DNA of 64,000 nt, from contig OZ251225.1 of NCBI GenBank assembly GCA_965240325.2, positions 3,720,001-3,784,000 of the forward strand, read 5' to 3'. Made by a program: the position numbers and the translations under genes. Shown here piece by piece: positions 1 to 9,563 of this stretch (position 1 is the first letter of the stretch; every line of letters starts with the position of its first letter). The notes beneath the pieces were generated by a model. The model searched no databases. It was not told the DNA's origin and worked only from the letters and a program-made list of their open reading frames with translations. The DNA is from Rebecca billardiae RCC1528. Its lineage: Eukaryota; Haptophyta.

Positions 1-619
1 ATATATGTGTGTTATACTAATTAATTAATACAGTGCATATCCGGCATAGCTAAGTGCATATCGGCTATAGTAGCGCGCCCGAAGTAGCGCGGCATATCCG
101 CGCGCGTCGACGGCGACTCGATCCGGACTCTCCGACGCCCGCCCTCGGCCTCGCCCTCGCAGAAATCAGAATCGTCGCGCCGACGCGGACTGGCGGCGGG
201 ACGGGGTTACCTAGACGGGTGACGCGGTTCACTGAGTGATCACTCACTTTCAGACACTCCGGATCCGGTCACTACTCCGACTGCTGACTGACTTATTCGA
301 TAAAGCTATTAAGTCCGGTAGACTCCGAGACGGTAGTTCAAGTTGCCTGTACGTATCATACGAATAACAGTACGTAGTCAGCGACAGCAGTATAGTAGTC
401 AGCGCGTGATGCAGCTGCAGTTCTGATGCCAGAGGCTCGTCGAGTCGTCGTCATGGATCCCATCGCGGATCCCCGCCCGAAATCACCACACCCGATCGAC
501 TCACGGAAGCCTCGTCAGCACCAGGCTGCACTCCAGGGCCCGGCGGATGGACCGGGTCGGGCCGTCGTCCCGAAGCGTCAGTATCGATGAGCAGTCTGAT
601 GAGACTGAGAGGACAAGGA
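1..619. other. Intergenic stretch, no gene seen
   Basis: Lower-GC spacer made of short CAGT/GACT-rich low-complexity runs. Neither strand holds a frame that looks like protein. It lies downstream of the kinase-PP2C gene, so it should contain that gene's 3' UTR and polyadenylation region, but I cannot point to a signal. Confidence 0.5.
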
Positions 620-2614
620 TCAGTTGAAGAGCATGACGCACACCGTCACGTTGTCGGTGGTGCCGCGATCGAGCGCCTCGCCCACCAGCCGCTTGGCGAT
701 GAGCTCGGCCGAGCGCGCCGTCGCGAGCGCGAGGCGCACCGCCTCCGCAGGCGGCAGCACGTCCCACAGCCCGTCGGTGCCGAGCAGGGCGAACGAGTCC
801 TCTGGCCGCAGCGCCGTGGCCGTGCACTCGGGCGCCGGGCTGAGGCCGAGCGGGCGCAGCGCGCGGTCGCCGAGCGAGCGGGTGACCTCGATGACCCCGC
901 CGACGCGCAGGCTGCCGTCGCGCGCGCAGATCGCCGAGCCGCCCGCCGCCTTGATGCGCGCCGCCTCGTCCTCGCGCGCGAGCGTGTGCGGCGCGTTGAG
1001 CGGCAGCGCGCGCCCCGCGCGGCACAGCACCGCGCGGCAGTCGCCCACGTGCGCCACATGCAGCGTGGAGCGGGCGAGCACGCACGCGAGCGCGGTGGCG
1101 CCGGAGTCGTCGGACGCGTTCGAGCCGAGCCACGCGCTATCCGCCGCGCCGAACGCCTGCGCGAACGCCTCGTCCATCGCCGCCGCGCCGCCGCCGCCGC
1201 TGCCGCCGTGCTTGGCCAGGCCCGCCGCCAGCCGCGCCGGCAGCGTGCGCGCGCTGAAGTCGGCACACGCCGCGCCGCCATGGCCGTCGAGGACGAGGCA
1301 GAGGCTGGGGCGCGCGGCCGCGTCGGCGTGCACGCGGAGCGCGGCGCGGTCCTCCATCCGGTCCCACCCGCGCGGCCCGGCGGACGCCTCGACCGCCGCG
1401 CTCAGCCGCACTACCCCCGCCTCGGCGCCGTCGCGCGCCTTGCCCGCCGCCGCCCACGGCGCGAGAGCTGGCCCGTGGCGCACAACAGTGGCGGGCGCGC
1501 TGGCCTGGCCCGCGCCCGCGACAGCGGCGGCGGCGTCGGGCGCGAGCCCCTCGCGGCGGTGCGCGGCGGTCTTGAGCGCGTCCCGTGTCGCCGCGTGCGC
1601 CTCGGCCAGCCCGAGCCCCGCCTCGCGCAGCGCGCCCTCCATCACCTCGAGCGCGTGCGCGCCCGTCGGCCGAGACTCGGGCGCAGGCGCCCACAGCCGC
1701 ATGCACAGCACCGTGTACCCGGGGCACACCTCGCGCGCGGGGGCGGCGAAGTCGGCGTCGGCGTCGGCGGTCGGCGCGCCGAGGCCCTCCGCCGCCGCGG
1801 GCGCGGCGGCCGGCTCGGGCATCGTCGGCCTCAGCCCCTCCGCCACCACCGCCCTGAGCAGCCCGTCGAGCGAGAGCCGCGCCTCGATCACGGTGTGCAT
1901 CTCCTCGGAGGTCGTGCGCGCGTCTGAGTACGGGATGGCGCCCGTGGCGAGCTCGTTGGCGAGGATGCCCAGCGCGTACGCGTCGGAGGCGAAGCTCGCG
2001 GGCCGGTGCCGGATCAGCTCGGGCGCCATGTACGGCACCGTGCCGTTGAGGAACGCGCGGTGGAACCCTCCGGACGGGCGCGCGCGCGAGACGGCGAGGC
2101 CTGCCGCCTCCGCCTCCAGCTCAGACGCGCGCGCGGCGATGCCAAAGTCGGAGAGGATGGCACGCCCGTCGTCGGCGAGCAGGATGTTGTGCGGCTTCAC
2201 GTCCCGGTGCACCACGCCCACGCTGTGCGCGCACACCAGCGCGGCGCACACGTCGTGCGCGATGCCGAGCACGGCCGCGCGCTCGAGCGGCGCGGCGCCC
2301 GGCGCGTGCAGCAGGCGGTAGAGCGAGCCGTGGCGGTAGAATGGCATGACGAGCGCGTAGTTGGGCGGCTCGACGATCACAGCGACCACGCGTATCACGT
2401 GCTCGCCGTGCGCCTGCGCCGCGCACTCCTTGAGCAGCGCCGCCTCCGCCTCGAAGCGTGCGATCGACGACGGCTCTGTGATCTTGGCGCGCTTTACGGC
2501 GAGGCGCTCGGCCGGCGAGGAGGGCGCGCCGCCGCGCGTCGCGGCGAAGACGCGCGAGGTGGGCGACTCATGCAACGTCTCGCCGGCATGTAGGTCACTC
2601 CAGCCGAGCGTCAT
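620..2614 (-). CDS. Protein kinase-PP2C phosphatase fusion protein
   Basis: Single-exon protein of 664 aa carrying two opposing signalling enzymes. Residues about 10-330 form a Ser/Thr protein kinase: beta3 lysine in AVK (K41), HRDVKPHN (136-143), DFG (156-158), APE (197-199). The glycine-rich loop is not recognisable, so ATP binding may be atypical. Residues about 400-664 are a complete PP2C (PPM) phosphatase: metal-binding ED (421-422), DGHGG (443-447), VGD (523-525), TDG (613-615) and DN (654-655). The linker is Ala-rich and poorly conserved. The family PP2C removes phosphate from Ser/Thr using Mn or Mg. The start chosen is the first Met of the frame, just before the kinase fold. No signal peptide or membrane segment, so a cytosolic or nuclear regulator is likely. 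Domain identity is secure; substrates are unknown. Confidence 0.92.
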   Translation of the reverse strand: MTLGWSDLHAGETLHESPTSRVFAATRGGAPSSPAERLAVKRAKITEPSSIARFEAEAALLKECAAQAHGEHVIRVVAVIVEPPNYALVMPFYRHGSLYRLLHAPGAAPLERAAVLGIAHDVCAALVCAHSVGVVHRDVKPHNILLADDGRAILSDFGIAARASELEAEAAGLAVSRARPSGGFHRAFLNGTVPYMAPELIRHRPASFASDAYALGILANELATGAIPYSDARTTSEEMHTVIEARLSLDGLLRAVVAEGLRPTMPEPAAAPAAAEGLGAPTADADADFAAPAREVCPGYTVLCMRLWAPAPESRPTGAHALEVMEGALREAGLGLAEAHAATRDALKTAAHRREGLAPDAAAAVAGAGQASAPATVVRHGPALAPWAAAGKARDGAEAGVVRLSAAVEASAGPRGWDRMEDRAALRVHADAAARPSLCLVLDGHGGAACADFSARTLPARLAAGLAKHGGSGGGGAAAMDEAFAQAFGAADSAWLGSNASDDSGATALACVLARSTLHVAHVGDCRAVLCRAGRALPLNAPHTLAREDEAARIKAAGGSAICARDGSLRVGGVIEVTRSLGDRALRPLGLSPAPECTATALRPEDSFALLGTDGLWDVLPPAEAVRLALATARSAELIAKRLVGEALDRGTTDNVTVCVMLFN

Positions 2615-2629
2615 GGTGGTCGCCTATTG

Positions 2630-2782
2630 CGTCGTGATGACGATGCGAGCTCGGCAGTGCGCCAATGGACCGTGCCCGTGCCGGAACGCAAGTCCCAGAT
2701 GAGGACGTGTTCGTCGCCGCCGCCCGAGAAGAGCTCGTTGCTCTGCGCCCGCGCCGCCAGCGTGGTGGAACCAAAGGACCAT
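2630..2782 (-). pseudogene. WD40 repeat remnant
   Basis: On the minus strand a short frame reads SNELFSGGGDEHVLIWDLRS, a classic WD40 blade (GG-D-x-x-V-x-I-W-D-L). It is preceded by a stop at about 2784 and closes in a TGA that overlaps the ATG of the kinase-PP2C gene. One blade cannot fold alone, and no start codon or full propeller surrounds it. A second open minus-strand stretch at about 2930-3070 may be another piece, but I could not match it to a blade. Read as a decayed or transposed gene fragment; an unrecognised upstream exon of the kinase gene is the alternative. Confidence 0.5.
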
Positions 2783-2819
2783 CAAAGTGGAACCGCGTGG
2801 TCACGACTCGCGGCTGTAC

Positions 2820-2876
2820 TACAGTTTACTAAGAATAAGAGACGCACACAGCTCAGGCAGGCGAGATTGACGCCCG
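2820..2876 (+). repeat. 57-bp dispersed repeat, copy a
   Basis: Begins TACAGTTTACTAAGAATAAG and continues through CACACAGCTCAGGCAGGCGA to GACGCCC. It is nearly identical to the copy at 14575-14631 and to an inverted copy near 59.05 kb. Confidence 0.8.
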
Positions 2877-3328
2877 CCAACTGTCACCGCCCATGAAGCC
2901 GTCGCCGATGGTAGCGCCGCCGGAAAAATTCGTTCAGCCGTCCGCCTGCGAGGCCTGGACGAGGGCTGCGGCCGCCTCGCGGCGCGCCAGCGCCCGTCGT
3001 CCTCGCCCCACCGTCGTCCACAAAACGTCGTCGTCCGAACTCGCCGACTGGGCGCCGATGCGACAGCTACAATGTAGATTGTGAGATGAGACGCGATGAA
3101 TGTGACGAATCTGCTTGCGCTAGCTACAGCCTACAGGCAGCAGTTTCTAAACTCTAAAGACTAAATCCGAACCACGTCTACGGTCTCAGCGGTAATCAGC
3201 ACCCAGCGGTGGGAATCCGCTGCGTCTAGTCACGCATGAATCGAACGCCTACACCATACACCGGAAGCATAGTCGTCGAGTGGCCCATGGCAGACACATG
3301 GCACCGCTGCGGTGCGCTGACGCGCAGC

Positions 3329-4936
3329 TCAATGCCGCGTGTTGTAGCCGACGTGGTGTCGGCGCGCGACGTCTGGTGGCGGCACGACGGATGCGGGTGC
3401 GGCGCCCACGGGTGCTGGCCGTGGCGGCCCGGCGCCAACCGGCGCGGACGGGAACCCCTTGTTGTGCCGGTCACCATTCCCCACCTTGAGGTGTTCTGCC
3501 ACTTCGTGCTGCGGGGTATCCGCGCGCAGGTCGAAGGGAGCGCGCGCGTGACGAGTGAGTCGCACGCGGCGCGTGGGGGGGCAAGGGGCAGCGCAGCGCG
3601 CGCTGTGTTCGCGAGGGCAGGCGCGCGGGCTCACCTCGAGGAATTCCACCGAGGCACGCCTCCCCACGCGGCCCGCGAGGTTTGCCGCATCGTGGTGCCG
3701 GTCGTCCTCGATCGTCGCGTCCGCGCCGTGCTTCACACTGCGCCGCGCGGATGGGGAGAGAAGGGTGCGGTGGTGAGCGCGCGCGCGCGTGCCGGCAAGC
3801 CGCGCCGCCGCGCGCGGCCTGCGCGCCGCCCGCGCCGCGCCGCGTGCTGCGCGCACAGCAGCTCGATGATTGGCTCCTCGCAGCGGTACGAGGCGATGTG
3901 CAGCGGTGTGCGGTGGTGCAGGTCCAGCGCGTTGATGTCCACCTGCTTCGACTTGATCACCGCCTCGATGCACGCCCTGTCCCCCCTGAAGCACGCCTCG
4001 TGCAGCACCGTCCAGCCGTCGAGTGACATCTCGTACAGGTGCGCATTCTTCGAGATGAGCCACTCGAGCATCTCGATCTGGCCGTACTCGGCGGCGTAGT
4101 GCGCGGCGGTCTTGCCGCGCTTGTCCGGATAGTCCATCTCCGCGCCGCGCTTCTTCAGCTCGATCGCCACCACGACCGCGTGCGAGCCGCCGATGCGCGC
4201 GACCTTGTGCAGCGGCGTCTCGCCCTTGTCGTCGCAGATGTTCGTCTTCACGCCCTCGAGGAGCATCTTGTCGACGAGCTGCCAGTCGCCGATGGTGCAC
4301 GCGTCGAGGAATTCCATCTCGGGCTTGGTCGCGTGCCGCTTCACGTCGGAGCTCTTGTTCAGCGGGATCTTCACCTCGGAGGTGAGCGAGAGCTTGCGCA
4401 CGGTCGTCGAGCGCTCAAACGGCGTCATCATCGCGCGCCGCCGCGCCTCCTCGGCCTTGCGCTCCATCTCCTGCTGCTGCGACTTGCGCCGCTCGTTGTT
4501 GGCCACGCCTTGCTTCTCCTTCTCGATGTCCGAGGCGAGCGACTCGAGCCGCATCAGCTCGAGCAGCTGCTCGTCCGTCATGTTGTCGGTGTTGACCACG
4601 TCGTGCAGCTTGCCATTCGCCTTGAACGTGAAGCCAAGGTGGAGCGCGAGCTCGTCGAGCGTGATGCTGCCGCTGCCATCGCGGTCGACCTGCTTGAATG
4701 TGTCCAGCATGTCCTGCTCCGTCTTGAGCGGGTTCACCTGCGCCGATGAGCACGCACGGCGCGCGCGCGCGCGCGGTGTCAGCTCGGCTCGCGCGCGCCG
4801 CGCCAGGAGCGGCCGCGCGCATGCGCACCATGAAGTAGGCCTTCTTGAACTCGTCGACCGAGATCGAGCCGTCAAAGTCGGTGTCGATCTCAGCCATGAC
4901 ATGCTGCAGCGTGCCGTACAGCCGTTGTGCGTTCAT
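3329..4936 (-). CDS. EF-hand and ankyrin-repeat protein
   Basis: Four-exon gene, exons 4936-4829, 4737-3857, 3737-3635 and 3508-3329, giving 423 aa. Phases agree at every junction (0, 2, 0). Two EF-hands lie near the N-terminus, with loops DTDFDGSISVDE and DRDGSGSITLDE, both with the expected acidic Ca2+ ligands. A charged helical stretch (EKEKQGVANNERRKSQQQEM and following) leads into about four ankyrin repeats (GETPLHKVAR, GKTAAHYAAE, GWTVLHEACF, RTPLHIASYR). The last repeat is completed across intron 2 (ELL|VKHGADATIED), which supports the splice. Introns are 91, 119 and 126 bp with donors GTGCGC, GTGCGC and GTGAGC. Likely a soluble Ca2+-responsive scaffold. No catalytic domain is visible. 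The final exon is proline-rich and its acceptor is the least certain part. Confidence 0.85.
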
Positions 4937-5405
4937 GCTTGTTGCTCGTGCGCGCGGTTCGCGCTGCGGTGGGTGGAGGTGAGAGGTGTCTCACTGGGTT
5001 GTCGGTCGGCCGGCCCGACGTACCCACCCGTCTTAAGACTTCCCTTTCCTGACACACCACCTGACGTGCTTACTTAATGTGTCAGGTGTGAAACGGCGTG
5101 AAACTTCCGCTTTTCCTCGAGCGGCCTCCGTATATCCACCAATCACGAGCCAGCGAAGCCTTCGACTTCGTCAGTCAGAGCGGGAACGTCGTAAGGTTTC
5201 CGAAGCGCATGCTTCAGCGCCCGAGCGGCACAATAATAATAGCCAAACGGCGAGCGCCCGTTCCTAGAGATGCAGTGAGGTGAGGGTAACGGCTCAACCC
5301 TTTGTAACGGCATACGATGTCGGTCCGCCCCGAGAATCGCGGCCGCCCGTCATCCCTCACTCCTCAGCCCTGGTCACTGGAGGGGGACTTCTCGGCGCGG
5401 GAGTC
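4937..5405. other. Spacer between EF-hand/ankyrin and filamin-like genes
   Basis: AT-richer than the flanking genes. It contains a TGACACACCACCTGACGTG/TGTCAGGTGTG half-palindrome around 5050-5090, near the presumed promoter of the EF-hand/ankyrin gene. No coding signal. Confidence 0.4.
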
Positions 5406-8400
5406 TCAGACCGCCGCCACCACCTCGAGAGAGAATGGGCTCGTCCCGACGTGCTCACGCGCGAGCGTGCCGCCGTCCGCCGTCGCTGTCGTGACGTGCA
5501 GCGCGCACGGCCCGGCGCGCTCGGGCGCCACGAGCAGACCCGCGTACGTGCCGTCTCCCAGGTCGGCCAGCTCGAGGTCGGTCAGCGCAGAGGGCGGCGG
5601 CCCGACGATGCGCGCGCGGAAGTGCGCGCCACCCGTGCGGTGCGCGTTGCCGTGCGCGTCGACGGCGCGCACGCGCACGCGCACGCCCTCGCCCGCGCGC
5701 ACGCGCATGCCGCTGACGACGCCCTCCACCGCAGACGCGCGCGCGCTCGCCGCCGCGGGGAGCACGACGAGCGCGTGCGGCGACGCGCCGAGAGGCACGC
5801 CCTCGGCGCCCACGCCCTGCGCCGGCACGCTCCCGGGCGCGGGGCGCAGCCGCACGTCGAGCACGTGAGCGCCCGCGAGCGTGGGCGTCCACAGCGCCAC
5901 CCAGCCGCCGCTGGACGCGTCGCGGGACAGAGCGAGCGCATGCGTGCGTGTGCGCGCGGGCACGGCCAGCCACGCGGCGACGCCTGGCGCCTCGCTCGGC
6001 CCCGCGCCGCCGGCTGCGTCCGCGCCGCTGCCGCTGCCCTCCGCGCGCGCCACCGCGCCCCCCCGCACCGCCGCGCTCACAAAGCCCGCCTCTGTGCCCG
6101 CGCGCGCGCCCGCGTTGCCATAGCGGTCGGCAGTTGGCAGCTCGAGGGCAGCGCGCACGCCGGCGACGAGGACGAGCGCGGCCGAGCGTGGCGGCGGGGT
6201 GGGCGGCGAAGGAAGGGCGTCCTCCGAGCCGGGAAGCGCGCGCACGGCGACAGAGGCGGCGGGGCTCAGCGCGGCGGGTCGCACGAGCACGCGCACGGCC
6301 GCGCCGCCGTGCGCGCGCACGGCGCGCCAGCCCACGGCAGAAGCCGCGCGAGCCGCGTCGCGACCATCACCGCCGGGGATGGTGGCGAGCGCGCCCTCGG
6401 CACTCGCGCCGTGCCCGCCCTCGGCGCCGCCCTCGGCCCAGGCTGGCGGCGGCGTCTCCGCGCCCGCCGCCGCCGCCTCCGCCTCGGGCCGCGCGCGGAG
6501 CGCGGCGCGCAGCGTGTACTCTCCCGCGCGCGTCGGCCACAGCAGCCCGGCCCACGCAGCAGCGCGCTTGGGGGCGCGCGCGCCCGCGCCTTCGGCGTGG
6601 GCAGGCGCGCCGGCGGTGTCCGCATCGGCCACGCCGGCCAGCGCCTCACGCGGCACGGCGCGCACAGGCGGCGGCGCGTCGTCCGCGCCGCCGCCGTGCG
6701 CACTTCTGCCCTCCAGCCAAGCCGCGATCTCGAGCGCACGCGCCGCGTCTGCGCCGAGCGCGTTGCCGTGCGCGTCGCGCAGGAGGACGTGCGCGCACAC
6801 GGCCTCGCCCGCGCACACGCTGAGCGCGGGGACGGCGGGCGGGGCGGAGGCCGAGCCGGTCGGAGCGCCGCCGCGCGCCTCAGCCCGCGAGGCTCGCGCC
6901 TCGCAGCGCGACGCGTCGGCCGCGCCCGCGCGCACGCGCACGAGCGCAGCGCCTCGCGCCGCCTCCCACCCGCTGCGACTCGCCGGCCGCGCCGCCTCGC
7001 CGCCCACCTCGACGCGCAGGGCGTACCGGCCTGCGAGGGTGGCGCTCAGCGCACCGCGGTACGTGCCGTCCCCCGCGTCCGCGAGCTCGAGCTCGAAGCG
7101 CGCCGTCGGAGGCACGATACCGAACAAGCGCTCGGCGTCCGCCGCCGCCGCCTCCGCCTCCGCCGCCTCCGCCACGGCCGCGGCCGCCGCGCCGCTGTTG
7201 GCACCGCGGCGGCCGGCGCCGCGCGCCTCAGCGGGGCGCTTGCCGCGCGGCGACGAGCGCGCGCGCGCGGCCTCTGGGCGTGGCGACCGCGCCCACGCCG
7301 ACGCCTCGCCGGGCGCACCGCCCAGGACGGCTGCTGCGCCGCCATGTGCGAGCAGTGCTGCCAGCTGCAGCGCACCCTCGCCCACCGCCGCCTCCGCGCC
7401 CTCCGCGCCTGCCGAGCGCGCGCGCGCCGGCGGCTGCGGCGTGCCTCGGCCAAGGAGGAGCAGCCGCGCGCGCACGTGCGCGCCGCCGTGCGCGCACCAC
7501 ACGCCGGCCGCGTCGGCGGTGCGCAGCACGAAGCGCACGCGCTCGCCCGCGCGCACCGCGCCGCCGTCCGCGCCGCCCGGCAGCGGTGCCACTTCGAGTT
7601 GCGAGCGGCCGGCGTGCGCGCTGCCCGCGCGCACCGCCACGCGCCACGGGGCGCCCGCGACGAGCTCGCCGCGCACGCGCACGCGAAGCTCGTGCGCGCC
7701 CGCGCGGCGCGCCGTGTACTCGCCGCGTAGCCACCCCGGCTCGGCCTCAGGCCCTGCCGCCGCGTGCGCCGCCGCGTGCGCCGCCGCGTGCGCCGCCGTC
7801 GCCGTCTGGGGCCCAGTCGCAAAGACAAGGGGTACGGGGCGGTCGTCCTCTGCGGGGGCGGCGGCGGTGGGCGCGCCGTCACGCTGGAGCGGCACGAGCT
7901 CGCCCTCCACCTCGCCCGGCGCTGGCGCCGTCGCGTTGCCCTGCGCATCCGCCGAGCTCAGCCAGAGCGCCGTCGGCACGGCCGCCTGCGCGCTGAGCAT
8001 GCCCGCGCCGCGCACGGACGTGCGCGCCGCCACGGCCGGCCCCGGCGAGACGAGGAGGCGGAAGGGGGAGCCGGGCACGTGCAGCTCGGCGTCGGCGCCG
8101 CCGTCCTCCCGCGGCTCGAGCGCGCGCACCCGCCCCGAGAACGGCGGCAGCGCGCGCAGCTGCGCCCCACTCAGCACCGCGTGCGCGCGCACACGCAGCC
8201 TGCACACGCCCGCGCGCTCGGCCGTGTAGAGGCACGCGTGCGAGCCGTCGGGCTGCGCGGCCGCGTGCACGGCGGGCTGCGAGGTGCGCGGCTCGGACGC
8301 GCCGGAGGCAGGGGGCGCGTCGTACTCGATGTGCGCGTGCACGCGCAGCCCGCGCACGCGCACGGCCGAGCCGCTGCCGTCGGTGGGCAGCACGCTGAAG

Positions 8401-9320
8401 CGCGCGGCCACGCCGCTCACGGCGCGCGAGACGCCTGGGCCTCGCACGTGCAGCACTGGCACCGGTGCGGTCGAGCGCGACGGGGAGGGCCGACGCGCGC
8501 GCGCCGCGGATCGGGCGCTCGGCTCGTTCGTCACGCGTGGAGCGTTCGCCTTGAATCCGGCCGTCCGCCACGCTCGCCGCCCGTCCGTTGGGCTCGCAGC
8601 CGCGTCGCGCGCGCTAGTCGCGCGCCGCGCGCTCGCACTCGCGGCCGAGAGGGCGGCCGCTCCGGCCGGCGCTCGAGGCGGCGCGCTGGGCGCAGCCGCG
8701 CAGCCAGTGGGCCCCGTCCACGTGGACGCGGCACCGACGAAGACGTGCGTGCCGTGCGCGCCTTCGGATGGCAGGCTGGCGCCCAGCGCTGCCACGGCGC
8801 AGGCGGTCGCGAGCGTCAGCTCACCCGACGTGCCAAGGGCCGGCATCGCAGGCGCCGCACTCGGCACGGGCCGCGGTGTGCGCGGCGCGGGCACCACCGA
8901 AGGCGTGGGGGACAGAGCCCGTATCGGAAGTGTGGGCGTGCTCGGTCGCGTGCGGCCCGCCGAATCGGGCGTTGAGCTCGCCGTCGCGCGCGCCGTGCTC
9001 GTAGCGCGCGGCGAGGCAGCACGACGCACAGCCAGCGCACGCGAGCCCACAGAGCGCGCCCGCGGGCGCTGTGGCCGTGCCGGTGGCGGCGGCGTCGGTG
9101 CAGCCTCGCGCCCGAGTGGTTTGATACTCGGCGAGAGCGCACGCGCCGGCGTGCGAGCCTCGAGCCAGCGCGTGGCCTCTGCGGCGCCCTCGTACACCAG
9201 CCAGCGCTGATCAGCCGCGCCCCGAGACGCGCGCAAAGCCGGCTCGACGCGCGTGGTGGCCGCGCGTCGAGCACTGCGCGTTGGGCTGGGGTGAGAGACG
9301 GGCGAGCTGGGCGTATTCAT
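5406..9320 (-). CDS. Filamin-type Ig repeat protein
   Basis: Intronless 1304-aa protein. The first ~330 residues are Pro/Ser/Arg/Ala-rich and probably disordered. The remainder is a chain of about six filamin/ABP280-type beta-sandwich repeats. The last is the clearest: RVRAVDAHGNAHRTGG, then DLELADLGDGTYAGLL, then GTSPFSLEV, the standard filamin D-x-x-G-N, GDGTY and SPF signatures. Earlier repeats show LELADAGDGTYRG, LLRDAHGNALG, TADRYGNAG and HVPGSPFRLL. An (AHAA)n tract reflects a local GCC/GCG tandem expansion near 7760-7800. The frame stays open to 10580, but upstream sequence is antisense to the acyltransferase, so Met at 9320 is chosen. No actin-binding CH domains are present, so this is not a classical filamin; a structural or cytoskeletal scaffold is an inference. 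It is divergent from the acyltransferase gene. Confidence 0.8.
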   Translation of the reverse strand: MNTPSSPVSHPSPTRSARRAATTRVEPALRASRGAADQRWLVYEGAAEATRWLEARTPARALSPSIKPLGREAAPTPPPPARPQRPRARSVGSRALAVRRAASPRATSTARATASSTPDSAGRTRPSTPTLPIRALSPTPSVVPAPRTPRPVPSAAPAMPALGTSGELTLATACAVAALGASLPSEGAHGTHVFVGAASTWTGPTGCAAAPSAPPRAPAGAAALSAASASARRATSARDAAASPTDGRRAWRTAGFKANAPRVTNEPSARSAARARRPSPSRSTAPVPVLHVRGPGVSRAVSGVAARFSVLPTDGSGSAVRVRGLRVHAHIEYDAPPASGASEPRTSQPAVHAAAQPDGSHACLYTAERAGVCRLRVRAHAVLSGAQLRALPPFSGRVRALEPREDGGADAELHVPGSPFRLLVSPGPAVAARTSVRGAGMLSAQAAVPTALWLSSADAQGNATAPAPGEVEGELVPLQRDGAPTAAAPAEDDRPVPLVFATGPQTATAAHAAAHAAAHAAAGPEAEPGWLRGEYTARRAGAHELRVRVRGELVAGAPWRVAVRAGSAHAGRSQLEVAPLPGGADGGAVRAGERVRFVLRTADAAGVWCAHGGAHVRARLLLLGRGTPQPPARARSAGAEGAEAAVGEGALQLAALLAHGGAAAVLGGAPGEASAWARSPRPEAARARSSPRGKRPAEARGAGRRGANSGAAAAAVAEAAEAEAAAADAERLFGIVPPTARFELELADAGDGTYRGALSATLAGRYALRVEVGGEAARPASRSGWEAARGAALVRVRAGAADASRCEARASRAEARGGAPTGSASAPPAVPALSVCAGEAVCAHVLLRDAHGNALGADAARALEIAAWLEGRSAHGGGADDAPPPVRAVPREALAGVADADTAGAPAHAEGAGARAPKRAAAWAGLLWPTRAGEYTLRAALRARPEAEAAAAGAETPPPAWAEGGAEGGHGASAEGALATIPGGDGRDAARAASAVGWRAVRAHGGAAVRVLVRPAALSPAASVAVRALPGSEDALPSPPTPPPRSAALVLVAGVRAALELPTADRYGNAGARAGTEAGFVSAAVRGGAVARAEGSGSGADAAGGAGPSEAPGVAAWLAVPARTRTHALALSRDASSGGWVALWTPTLAGAHVLDVRLRPAPGSVPAQGVGAEGVPLGASPHALVVLPAAASARASAVEGVVSGMRVRAGEGVRVRVRAVDAHGNAHRTGGAHFRARIVGPPPSALTDLELADLGDGTYAGLLVAPERAGPCALHVTTATADGGTLAREHVGTSPFSLEVVAAV

Positions 9321-9563
9321 CTGAGCTGGCGTGCGCCAGCCCTCGGCCAGGGCGTACACGAGCTCTTGCGTCCTCAAAGCAGCAACGCGCCTGGAGCCGT
9401 CGACGGACTCGACGCCATGCTGATTGATGGGCGTTCTTCCGGCTTTTTTGGGTGAGGTGGGCAGGTGGGCCGCCGCGCCATTATTTTTTATTTTCGCGCG
9501 ATCGACGAAATCGCAAAATACCGCGTAATAATTGCGACCGCGCGCATCCGCCCGATCCCCACG
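9321..9563. promoter_or_regulatory. Probable bidirectional promoter, filamin-like / acyltransferase
   Basis: A 243-bp spacer separates two divergent start codons and includes a distinctly AT-rich block (ATTATTTTTTATTTTCGCG) at about 9480-9500. Inferred from arrangement only. Confidence 0.4.

Larger units (their letters stand above)
2615..3328. other. Spacer upstream of the kinase-PP2C gene
   Basis: Holds the WD40 remnant (2630-2782), one copy of a 57-bp dispersed repeat (2820-2876), and otherwise unassignable sequence. It probably includes the promoter of the kinase-PP2C gene and the 3' end of the EF-hand/ankyrin gene. Confidence 0.5.

Noticed and set aside
587-1927. Long plus-strand frame opposite the kinase-PP2C gene
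   Set aside because: Arg/Ala/Gly-rich shadow of a real gene in GC-rich DNA; no domain. The same applies to the long opposite-strand frames at 5280-7730, 10953-12650, 14982-17417, 19987-21954, 24421-26283 and 32831-34948.
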